Origin: GH45 sp046704385
GTDB lineage: Bacteria; Bacteroidota; Bacteroidia; Bacteroidales; SZUA-534
Assembly: GCA_046704385.1 (NCBI GenBank)
Contig: JBJKSB010000021.1
Coordinates: 1 to 64,000 of the forward strand
Reading direction: 5' to 3'
DNA: 64,000 bases
A program made the translations under genes and the position numbers. Below are positions 9,285-17,350 of this stretch, piece after piece; the first letter of the stretch is position 1, and every line of letters begins with the position of its first letter. The notes beneath the pieces are model-generated. The model saw only the letters and a program-made list of their open reading frames with translations, was not told the origin of the DNA and did not search any database.

Positions 9285-9429
9285 AATTATAAATTTAAAT
9301 TCGATATGATTCCTTTTAACGCTCAATGTGAATAATTGTTGCGAGGTTTGTAAGAAATAACTGCGAAAGTTCAAAGGTTTATGAAATGTATGACCTTATT
9401 TTTGGTTTAGATATGCTGATATAATCTGC

Positions 9430-12400
9430 TTAAAATAAATCAATGTCACCATATGATTCAGAAATTCTCAATCCCATAATCAGCACATCGTCAACCTGTT
9501 TGTTATCCCCTTTCCATTTATGAAATTCTTCGTTTAATAATTCTTTTTGATCGGCAAGTGGCTTTTCTGCTATTTCAACCAGAAAGTTTCTGAAACGCCG
9601 GCTTTTGTATTTTTGTTGCTCAGGGCCAAACTGATCGACAAAACCATCAGAAAACATGAAAACCAGGTCATCGGCTTCTAATTTTATGTAATTATTGGTA
9701 AACGATGTTTCTTTAATGTGTACACCAATGGGCATTCTATCGGCACTGTATTGAACCAATTCATACTTATTGTTAATTTTCCTTATCAAATATAACGGGT
9801 TATTAGCTCCGGCAAACTGCATCTTCATTCTGTCGATATCAATAATACAGAACGAAAGGTCCATGCCATCGCTTGTAGTATCCCTTCTTCTGTCCTGATG
9901 CAATGACAATTTTAATTCTTTACGTAATTGGTTTAAAATAAGGTTGGCCTTATATAAATCGGCATCTTTAGCTGAAGTTACAATACCGTTTAGTAAGGTA
10001 ATTCCCAGCATACTCATAAACGCTCCCGGAACGCCATGTCCGGTACAATCGGCTGCCGCCATAAATATTTTGTTTTGAATTTGTTTTATCCAGTAAAAAT
10101 CACCGCTAACGATGTCGCGAGGCAAGTATAAAACAAAGCTTTCAGGAAGAAACTGCTTTAAAAATTCCTCGCTGGGCAATACAGCATTCTGAATTATTTT
10201 AGCATACGAAATGCTGGATACCAGACTTTTATTTATAAACTCAAGTTCTTCTGATTTTTCCAGAATTTGTGCCTCTGCTCGTTTTAGGTCGGTAATATTG
10301 GTTCCGTATACCTGGCCAATACTGTTGTCGGAAACACCGTTAATTAAAAATTTATAAACTTCATTGTTAATTTTCTCAACCACAGAAATTAATTTTCCGG
10401 ATTCAATTATTTCTTTTATATCATAATGGTGCAATGAGGGGATAATTTCATGAATCAGTGCATTCTCTAAGGTTTCCAGATTAAAAACATTATTTGCAGA
10501 AGGATTTGATTGCAGAATATTGCCATTATCATCAAAACGGAAAACCGGTTCAGGATTTAAAAGTGCAAATAAAGCCATATCAGAGGCTTCTTTTTCTATA
10601 ATTTTTCTTGAAGTAATATCTTCTTTAAGCGCAATATAACTTACAGTGTTACCTTCATCGTCAATAATGGGTGATATAACGGATTGCTCAATAAATTCAT
10701 CGCCATTTTTTTTCTTGTTAATAATCTCGCCATGCCAGGTGTTTCCATTATTTAATGTTTCCCACATATTAACAAAAACAGATGGTTCGTTTTTACCAGA
10801 GTTTAATATTTTGGGATTTTGACCAATGGCTTCTTCCCGGGTGTAACCGGTAAGTTTTGTAAAATTTGGGTTTACATAATTTATAATACCATCCGTATCG
10901 GTAATTACAATACTTAGTGGGCTTTGATCCACGGCCACTGATAGTTTTCGTAGCTCTATCTCAATTTTTTTTCGTTGCGTAATGTCACTTTTTAAGGCTA
11001 CATAATTTATTATTTCGCCATATTTATTTCTGATGGGAGATAATACCGATTCTTCATAAAACTCTTCACCATTTTTCTTTTTATTAACTAATTCACCTTT
11101 CCATACCTTTAAATTCTTAATAGTATCCCATAAATCCTTGTGTACCTTAGGCGATGTTTTTCCCGATTGCAGAATTCTTGGATTTTTACCATATACTTCT
11201 TCAAAGTTATAACCTGTTAACCTTGTAAACTGGGTATTTACATACTCAATATTGCCATTGGTATCGGTAATTACAATGCTTATAGGGCTCTGTTCAACGG
11301 CTACTGATAATTTTCTTAGTTCGTTTTCAATATTTTTTTGGAACGTAATATCAATAAAAATAGAAAGTTTTGAACCGTTGTTGCGCAAAATATTTTTTAT
11401 AAGGAAATCTTTGTTTTGTTGTGGAAAGTGCTTTTCATAAGTAATTTCTTTTTTCTTTTTCAGATCTTTATAAACGCACCAATCACAAACGGTATCGCGG
11501 TTATGAACGATTTTATAACAAGGTTCGCCAATGGCATGACTTCCCACGGTATTTCGCATGGCCTTATTCATATATGCTATTTTATAGTCTGGCGATGTAA
11601 CATAAACCGCATCTACAAATGAATCGAGAATTCTTTCGTGCTCAATTTTATTTTGCTTCAATGCCTGTTCGGCTTTTCTTTTTTCAGTGATATCCGTCAT
11701 TGAGCCTACCATGATAACCCCTTTATTTTCATGAAAAACCGGAGTTTCATCAATTTCGACCCAAATATTTTTTCCTGCTTTGTTTTGCAACTCCAGGAAA
11801 TAGTTGGGTTGTTTCTTTTTAGTATGTATGGCTTTTTGTTTGGTTTTTAATCCTTTATTGTTTGCAGGATTATCAATAATAAGTTTGTTCCAGTTTTTCA
11901 TTGTTTCTTCCTGTGTATAACCAAAAAAGTCGTAACACTGGGGACTTACGTACGAAACATTGTTGTTCTGATCGTGTACATAAAATAACTGGTTGCTGTG
12001 CGATATAATATTGTCGAGTTTTGATAATACTTCCTTTCGCTTGTTTTCAGTAGCATTTTCGTTAATTCTGGCAATTAAGATGGGGGCAATATAATTACAC
12101 GTCCAATCTAAAAGTTCAACCTCCTCAATGGTAAATGATTCCTCTCTATCGGCAATTATTATTTGACCTATTAGCCTTTCATCAGATAAAATGGGTGCAA
12201 ATATAGCTTTTTCAACTTCCACTTTTTTGTCCAATAAAGAGAGGCTTGTGTTTTTAAATATCGATTTTTTTTGTTTCAACGAATCGCCCCAGTTCCCATT
12301 CCATTCTTCCGGCTTACGTATTTGTTCTCTCAGGAGTTTTTTTTCTGAAAAATTGTTATTGGCAACAGGAGTAACCACAAGTGATCCTTCTTCATCAATA

Positions 12401-13074
12401 ATATTAAAATAGCCAACATTACAATTGAATTTTTCGAGTAAAATGAAAATTACTTTGGATAAAACCTCGTTATAATCGGGGGCATAAAATGCTCGTGAAA
12501 TGTTGTTTCTTAATACCGTAATTTCAATGGATTTCATCATTTCCAACTCATACTTATCTGCTGAAGTTATTTCATCAACCGATACAATTATAACCTGGGA
12601 GTGGTAAGTAAGCTTGCTTGAAAAAATTACACTTTTTCTATTGCTTAAAAGAACAGTGGCGTGGTTATCGTCAAGGTTGTTAAGCCCCTTATTCAGATGT
12701 TGGTGATAATAATTGATATAGGATGGATGGATAAATTTTGAAAACTCCTGCCCGACAATAGCCGACCTGCTTTTGCCAAATATATTTTCAGCCGCTTTAT
12801 TCAGATATAGAATTTTTCCGTTTGTTTCGAGCAATAAATTCCCCATCGGATTATTTTCAAGATATAAGGAATACTTCTCAATTTCATCGCTTGCTTTATT
12901 GTTTTCATCAATTAATTGTTGGTTGAATACTTTCAAGTTAAGATATTCCTGATTAATCTCATCAATTAAATCCAAAGCATTGTTTGTGGAGCCTTTTGTA
13001 TCGCTGCCAATATTATTAACTTTATCTTTAAGCTTTTCAATTAAACCCTCGAAGTGTCCGGTATTATTATTCAT
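9430..13074 (-). CDS. Multi-PAS/GAF sensor with SpoIIE-type PP2C phosphatase output
   Basis: A 1214-residue cytosolic sensor. In order it has an N-terminal coiled coil (1-70), PAS (about 70-170), GAF (195-335), PAS (355-465), a Cys-containing PAS (480-580; C519, H524, C530, C533), two near-identical tandem PAS domains (586-707 and 708-829), PAS (835-930), a short coiled coil, and a SpoIIE/RsbU phosphatase (about 960-1205). The phosphatase metal ligands are visible in SGDFYW, AADCTGHGVPGAF, SDGFVD and VDDVLI. In RsbU-type systems this output dephosphorylates an anti-sigma-factor antagonist. No such antagonist or anti-sigma kinase gene is in the window, so its partner is unknown. It is the last gene of the sensory operon, 12 bases after the CheB-like gene. 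Confidence 0.9.
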   Translation of the reverse strand: MNNNTGHFEGLIEKLKDKVNNIGSDTKGSTNNALDLIDEINQEYLNLKVFNQQLIDENNKASDEIEKYSLYLENNPMGNLLLETNGKILYLNKAAENIFGKSRSAIVGQEFSKFIHPSYINYYHQHLNKGLNNLDDNHATVLLSNRKSVIFSSKLTYHSQVIIVSVDEITSADKYELEMMKSIEITVLRNNISRAFYAPDYNEVLSKVIFILLEKFNCNVGYFNIIDEEGSLVVTPVANNNFSEKKLLREQIRKPEEWNGNWGDSLKQKKSIFKNTSLSLLDKKVEVEKAIFAPILSDERLIGQIIIADREESFTIEEVELLDWTCNYIAPILIARINENATENKRKEVLSKLDNIISHSNQLFYVHDQNNNVSYVSPQCYDFFGYTQEETMKNWNKLIIDNPANNKGLKTKQKAIHTKKKQPNYFLELQNKAGKNIWVEIDETPVFHENKGVIMVGSMTDITEKRKAEQALKQNKIEHERILDSFVDAVYVTSPDYKIAYMNKAMRNTVGSHAIGEPCYKIVHNRDTVCDWCVYKDLKKKKEITYEKHFPQQNKDFLIKNILRNNGSKLSIFIDITFQKNIENELRKLSVAVEQSPISIVITDTNGNIEYVNTQFTRLTGYNFEEVYGKNPRILQSGKTSPKVHKDLWDTIKNLKVWKGELVNKKKNGEEFYEESVLSPIRNKYGEIINYVALKSDITQRKKIEIELRKLSVAVDQSPLSIVITDTDGIINYVNPNFTKLTGYTREEAIGQNPKILNSGKNEPSVFVNMWETLNNGNTWHGEIINKKKNGDEFIEQSVISPIIDDEGNTVSYIALKEDITSRKIIEKEASDMALFALLNPEPVFRFDDNGNILQSNPSANNVFNLETLENALIHEIIPSLHHYDIKEIIESGKLISVVEKINNEVYKFLINGVSDNSIGQVYGTNITDLKRAEAQILEKSEELEFINKSLVSSISYAKIIQNAVLPSEEFLKQFLPESFVLYLPRDIVSGDFYWIKQIQNKIFMAAADCTGHGVPGAFMSMLGITLLNGIVTSAKDADLYKANLILNQLRKELKLSLHQDRRRDTTSDGMDLSFCIIDIDRMKMQFAGANNPLYLIRKINNKYELVQYSADRMPIGVHIKETSFTNNYIKLEADDLVFMFSDGFVDQFGPEQQKYKSRRFRNFLVEIAEKPLADQKELLNEEFHKWKGDNKQVDDVLIMGLRISESYGDIDLF
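10588..11319 (-). repeat. Tandem duplication of a PAS module inside the phosphatase sensor
   Basis: Two adjacent 122-residue units start with LRKLSVAVEQSP (residue 586) and LRKLSVAVDQSP (residue 708) and match along their length, including SIVITDT, LTGY, KKKNG and SYIALK or NYVALK. They are best explained as one PAS-PAC module copied in tandem and then diverged. Confidence 0.85.
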
Positions 13075-13086
13075 ATTAAACAGATA

Positions 13087-13893
13087 TTAAAAAGGGTTCA
13101 TTTGTTCAATCGATGATAAAACCCTGTTTGTAATTTTATTTAAAGGTAAAATAATATTGTGAGCATTTAGCCTAATCGCCTCTTTTGGCATATCAAAAAT
13201 TACACATGAAGCCTCATCTTGTACAATGGTATAAGCGCCTGCATTTTTCATTTCAAGCAGGCCCCTGGCACCATCGTCGCCCATGCCGGTCAATAAAATT
13301 CCAACAGTATTACTGCCGGCATGTTGCGATACAGATTGAAACAATACATCCACTGATGGGCGGTGCTTATTCACCAAAGGCCTGTCATTTATTTCAACAT
13401 AGTATTTTGCACCACTCTGCTTAAGCAACATATGTTTATTGCCGGGTGCAATAAGCGCTTTCCCATTTAGAACCACATCGCCATTTTTAGCTTCGGACAC
13501 ATCAATTTTGCAGGTTTGGTTTAATCTTTCAGCAAATGACTTTGTAAATTTTTCGGGCATATGCTGAGTGATAACAATACCGGGAGAATTGTAGGGCATT
13601 TGTTCCAGTAATACCCTTATGGCTTCAGTACCTCCTGTTGATGCACCTATAGCCACAACTTTTTCAGTTGTATCGACCAGGTTTCTGTTTGGCTGTTCTT
13701 TGACAACATCATCGATCAGACGCTTTGACTCAATAAAGTTTTCATAACTTCTTTTGTGTTTTATCCTTGCCCTGGCGGCAGCTTTGGTTGATTTATTACC
13801 CTTTTTAAATAAATTCGGGGATTGTAAAAATAAATTTACTTCCCCGGCCAGGTTTGCTTTCAACCCAAATATTGCCTCCAAGTTTCTCAACAA
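13087..13893 (-). CDS. CheB-type methylesterase domain lacking its receiver
   Basis: The catalytic domain of a chemotaxis protein-glutamate methylesterase. The triad is intact: S85 in GASTGG, H111 in TQHMPE and D206/D207 in GMGDDGA. A normal CheB of about 350 residues has an N-terminal receiver. Here the sequence resembles CheB only from the linker KAAARARIK (residue 37) onward, and the first 29 residues are simply another frame of the preceding kinase gene, which this frame overlaps by 89 bases. The only start before the linker is a TTG inside the kinase gene, with no ATG or GTG downstream of the overlap. Translation must therefore use an unusual start, coupling, or a +1 shift from the kinase frame. 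It may be a constitutive esterase domain or a decaying fragment. No cheR, cheA or MCP gene is in the window. Confidence 0.75.
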   Translation of the reverse strand: MLRNLEAIFGLKANLAGEVNLFLQSPNLFKKGNKSTKAAARARIKHKRSYENFIESKRLIDDVVKEQPNRNLVDTTEKVVAIGASTGGTEAIRVLLEQMPYNSPGIVITQHMPEKFTKSFAERLNQTCKIDVSEAKNGDVVLNGKALIAPGNKHMLLKQSGAKYYVEINDRPLVNKHRPSVDVLFQSVSQHAGSNTVGILLTGMGDDGARGLLEMKNAGAYTIVQDEASCVIFDMPKEAIRLNAHNIILPLNKITNRVLSSIEQMNPF

Positions 13894-16186
13894 ACTCCTG
13901 GCATAGTATCAGCCCTAAACCTGTTCCGCCTTCATTTTCAGTGCCTTTGGTTGAGTTTTTGCTTGAAATGTCGAATAAGGCTGACTGGTACTCTTCAGGA
14001 ATACCGACCCCATTGTCCTTAACATAAATTTTAATAAAACCCGTATTTTCTGAATTATCCAAATTAATTAGCACCTGACCTCCATTGTAAGAGTATTTTA
14101 TAGCATTTGTAATTAAGTTACGAATTATGGTGGAAAGCATATTGATATCGGCCGTTACAGAAACTTCCTCAGGAATATTATTAATAATTTTAATGGATTT
14201 ATTTTCGGCCATTTGAAGTAAAACTTCGATAATTTTGTCAACCAAAAGAAAAATGTTTATCCTTTCAAGCTTAAAATCTAATTTTTGCCTGTGTGAATAT
14301 GACCAGGTGAGCAGGTTTTCGAGCAAATTATAAGTGGCTTTCAAATCATTATACACGAAGTTTAATAATTTCAGCTGCTTTTCTTTATCATACTTATCGA
14401 ATTTTTTTATCAGCAATTCGGTAAAACCCAGCATCGAACCAAATGGATTTTTTAAATCGTGCGCTATAATTGAAAAAAACTTATCTTTAGTAAGATTGCT
14501 TTCCTGAAGTTTTTTCTCGCTTTCCTTTATTACTTGTTCTGCTTTCTTACGTTCGGTTATGTCATATATGTATCCTTTAATACCTGTAAGAATTCCCTCG
14601 CGATTAAAGTCAGCTACTTTATTTTCAATGATATTTATTAAATCTCCGTTTTTCTTTTTTCGAATGGTTTCAAAATTGCGAAGAATTTTTTGCTTTGTAA
14701 GTTCCTGTTTTATCCTGTTAAATTCTGAAAAATCGGAGTATAATAGCTTAATATTTTTTCCTATGAGTTCTTTTTTGCTATCATAGCCCATTATTTCAAC
14801 AAATGAATTATTGCATTCTATAATTTTACCATCTGAATCAAGTATGTAATCGCCGGTAAGGTCATCTTCAAAAAGGCGGCGATATTTATCTTCACTTACT
14901 TTAATAGCATTTTCGGTCCTTTTTTGTTCAGTTATATCTCGCGAGATAATAATAATCTGGTTGTGGTTCAGTTTTGAAAATTTGGCATGAAAAAATTTGG
15001 GTTCTTTATCATCCAGTTGATATTCACATTCGGTACTTCCTTTTTTCAACGTCTCGCTAATCTTTTTTTGCGCCAGTTTGGCAAAATTCTGATCGAAAAT
15101 ATCGTATATGGTTTGGCCAACAAAATCGGGGGTTTTAGTAAAAAGCTCTTTATACTTGTTTTCCTGGTAAAACGACAAGAATTTACCTGTGTTATCTATA
15201 TGGAATAATAAATCGGGCATGGTATGAATAATAGCCTTAAGTCTTATTTCATTTTCTTCGGCCCGTTCTTTTGCTTTCATTAATTCTTTTTGAGCTTTTT
15301 TTTGTTCCGAAATGTCAACCACCGCTACAATTAAATTCGACCATCCCTCAATATCGGTAAGGACAACGGAAACAGAATTGAATATCATCTTATCCTCACC
15401 ATCGTCGTGTATGTTAAATGACTCATAAGTGAAAACGTATTTTCCTTTAATAAAAGAAAGCAATTCTTTTTTAAATGTTTCGAGGTTTTTCTTTTTGAAT
15501 AAACTGCTTAGTTGCAGGTTTTCTAAATGGCCGATATCAATATTATATAATTTTGCAGCAGCCGAATTAATAGTTTTTACCTTTATTAAATCGACACATT
15601 TGGATAGCTCAGCTGGATTTTGGTTGAAGTAAGCATTAAAGTTAGTAACACCCTCAGATTTTAGTGTTTCGATATATGCTTTTAACCTGGAAGCATCCTC
15701 TTCCCAATAGGCCAGGGGAGAATTATGAAACAGGTTGCGATAATGTATTTCACTTTGATGGATCCGTGTTTGTTCTTCAATTGTTGCTATTCTGGCTTTA
15801 TGCAAATTGTATACTTTATCAACCATAGCAGGGAGTTCGGTTTTTAATTTTGCCGACTTATGGATAAAATCGAGAGCTCCCGCTTTCATGGCTTTAACAG
15901 CTGTATCAATGGTATTATCAGCTGTAAAGAAAATATAACCAAATAATCGACCGCGTGCCTGGACTTGTTCAATAATTTCAATTCCGTCGATACCCGGTAA
16001 ATGATAATCAACCAGTACTACATCAGGGTTATTTTTGGTATTGGTCAGATATTCCACAGCCTCCAACCCATCGCTAATAGAAGTAAATAAATAACCTGGC
16101 GAATTGAATATCTTTTCAACAAAATCAACCTGAACTTTATGGTCTTCAATTAAAAGTATTTTTATTTGCTTATTGCTGTTTATCAT
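13805..16186 (-). CDS. Receiver-PAS-PAS-PAS histidine kinase
   Basis: A 793-residue two-component protein with an N-terminal receiver (about 8-125; phosphoacceptor D60 in VLVDYHLPG, conserved K110). Three PAS/PAC modules follow (about 145-295, 315-420, 435-545), then a HisKA dimerisation helix with H576 in SIIAHDLKNPF. The ATPase domain carries N694 in NLITNAIKYS, the G1 box DNGVGIP and the G2 box GTGLGL. All kinase boxes are present, so it should autophosphorylate. There is no membrane segment, so the signal is cytosolic. The start overlaps the end of the upstream PAS-receiver gene by 17 bases, implying translational coupling. Its 3' end overlaps the CheB-like frame. The third PAS resembles the first PAS of the neighbouring kinase, suggesting local duplication. 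Confidence 0.93.
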   Translation of the reverse strand: MINSNKQIKILLIEDHKVQVDFVEKIFNSPGYLFTSISDGLEAVEYLTNTKNNPDVVLVDYHLPGIDGIEIIEQVQARGRLFGYIFFTADNTIDTAVKAMKAGALDFIHKSAKLKTELPAMVDKVYNLHKARIATIEEQTRIHQSEIHYRNLFHNSPLAYWEEDASRLKAYIETLKSEGVTNFNAYFNQNPAELSKCVDLIKVKTINSAAAKLYNIDIGHLENLQLSSLFKKKNLETFKKELLSFIKGKYVFTYESFNIHDDGEDKMIFNSVSVVLTDIEGWSNLIVAVVDISEQKKAQKELMKAKERAEENEIRLKAIIHTMPDLLFHIDNTGKFLSFYQENKYKELFTKTPDFVGQTIYDIFDQNFAKLAQKKISETLKKGSTECEYQLDDKEPKFFHAKFSKLNHNQIIIISRDITEQKRTENAIKVSEDKYRRLFEDDLTGDYILDSDGKIIECNNSFVEIMGYDSKKELIGKNIKLLYSDFSEFNRIKQELTKQKILRNFETIRKKKNGDLINIIENKVADFNREGILTGIKGYIYDITERKKAEQVIKESEKKLQESNLTKDKFFSIIAHDLKNPFGSMLGFTELLIKKFDKYDKEKQLKLLNFVYNDLKATYNLLENLLTWSYSHRQKLDFKLERINIFLLVDKIIEVLLQMAENKSIKIINNIPEEVSVTADINMLSTIIRNLITNAIKYSYNGGQVLINLDNSENTGFIKIYVKDNGVGIPEEYQSALFDISSKNSTKGTENEGGTGLGLILCQEFVEKLGGNIWVESKPGRGSKFIFTIPEFI

Positions 16187-17330
16187 ATTGGTCCTTTAAA
16201 GGATTAACAAACAAGTATTTTCTTATAATTCGTTCCACATGTTCTCTATGGATAGGCTTTGAGATAAAATCATCGCATCCGGCTGAAACGGCCTCTATTT
16301 TATCTTCTCTGGTTGTGTATGCCGTTTGGGCAATAATGGGCAATTTGGGATAAAGTTTTCGTATCTGCCTTGTGGCTTCATTGCCATCCATCATAGGCAT
16401 TTTTAAATCCATTAGTACTAAATCGATATTCTCATTTTCGCGACAAATTGAAACAGCTTCCTTGCCATTTCTGGCTTGTATAACCTCACAATTGATCTGA
16501 AGTTCTTCGGTAATTAATAATTCAAGGTACAAAAAGTTCATCTGCTCGTCTTCTGCAATTAAAATGGTAGGTTTTTTATTTTTCAATAATGAAATGTCAA
16601 TAGTGGAGGCTTCTGTATCGCTACTGCTTTCAATGGGTTCATAAGGTAGGGTAATAATAATCACAGAACCCTTTCCTTTTTCAGATTTAACCGTAATTTT
16701 TCCTCCAAGCAATTCGGCATTTTCTTTGGCAATAATTAACTCATTGTTTGATTCTCTTAAGGCTTCTGTGGTAGCATAAAGCTCTTCATTTGAAGCATAG
16801 ATTTCCTCTTCGGAAACCTGAAGTTCTGTATATTGCTTTTGTATTAAAATTTCATTTTCTTCTGCTTTTTCTTTGGCTTTGAGTAATTCTAATTCTGTAA
16901 TTTTTAATGCGGTAATATTTTGCACATTACCCATAAAATATAAAGGTTCATTATTCAGGTTCTTAATTACAGTAGAATTTATTAAACCATATATTATACG
17001 CCCGTCTTTGTGAAGGAATTTTTTTTCAAACTGAAACGAGGGTATTTTTCCATCAACTAATTGCCGTTGTAGTTCAAGATTCTGATCAATACTGTCAGGG
17101 TGTGTAATATCCTTGATTGTTTTACCGATGAATTCATCTTCACTATAACCCAACATTTCACAAAATGCTTTGTTTGCCCCGGTAAATTTCATGTCTAGCC
17201 CAATAATACCGATACCTATTGAAGTATTTTCATACATTAACCGGAATCTTAACTCGCTTTCTTTTAATTTTTCGCGGGTTGAGCTCAGGTGAATTTCGGC
17301 TTCATTTTTGGCATGAGCTTTTTTTTTCAT
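16170..17330 (-). CDS. PAS-receiver protein: hybrid kinase with its catalytic core deleted
   Basis: A 386-residue protein. Residues 1-145 form a PAS/PAC module, and 145-205 a coiled coil typical of hybrid kinases (EEEIYASNEELYATTEAL, ending AKENAE). At residue 206 the sequence jumps to LLGGKITVKSEKGKGS, which is the very C-terminal strand of a HATPase_c domain. The HisKA helix and the N, G1 and G2 boxes are absent. A complete receiver follows (about 254-375) with acidic pair E260/D261, phosphoacceptor D308 in VLMDLKMP and K358. The frame is continuous across the junction (bases 16710-16730), so the protein is probably made. It cannot be a kinase; it could act as a PAS-controlled phosphate sink or receiver for the two flanking kinases. 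It lies 20 bases after the upstream kinase gene and overlaps the next by 17. Confidence 0.9.
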   Translation of the reverse strand: MKKKAHAKNEAEIHLSSTREKLKESELRFRLMYENTSIGIGIIGLDMKFTGANKAFCEMLGYSEDEFIGKTIKDITHPDSIDQNLELQRQLVDGKIPSFQFEKKFLHKDGRIIYGLINSTVIKNLNNEPLYFMGNVQNITALKITELELLKAKEKAEENEILIQKQYTELQVSEEEIYASNEELYATTEALRESNNELIIAKENAELLGGKITVKSEKGKGSVIIITLPYEPIESSSDTEASTIDISLLKNKKPTILIAEDEQMNFLYLELLITEELQINCEVIQARNGKEAVSICRENENIDLVLMDLKMPMMDGNEATRQIRKLYPKLPIIAQTAYTTREDKIEAVSAGCDDFISKPIHREHVERIIRKYLFVNPLKDQYDKQQ

Positions 17331-17350
17331 AATTCCGGTATATTATAAAA

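Noticed and set aside
8955..9374. Longer start for the cytochrome c lipoprotein
   Set aside because: The added 30 residues precede a complete lipoprotein signal, which must be at the N-terminus.
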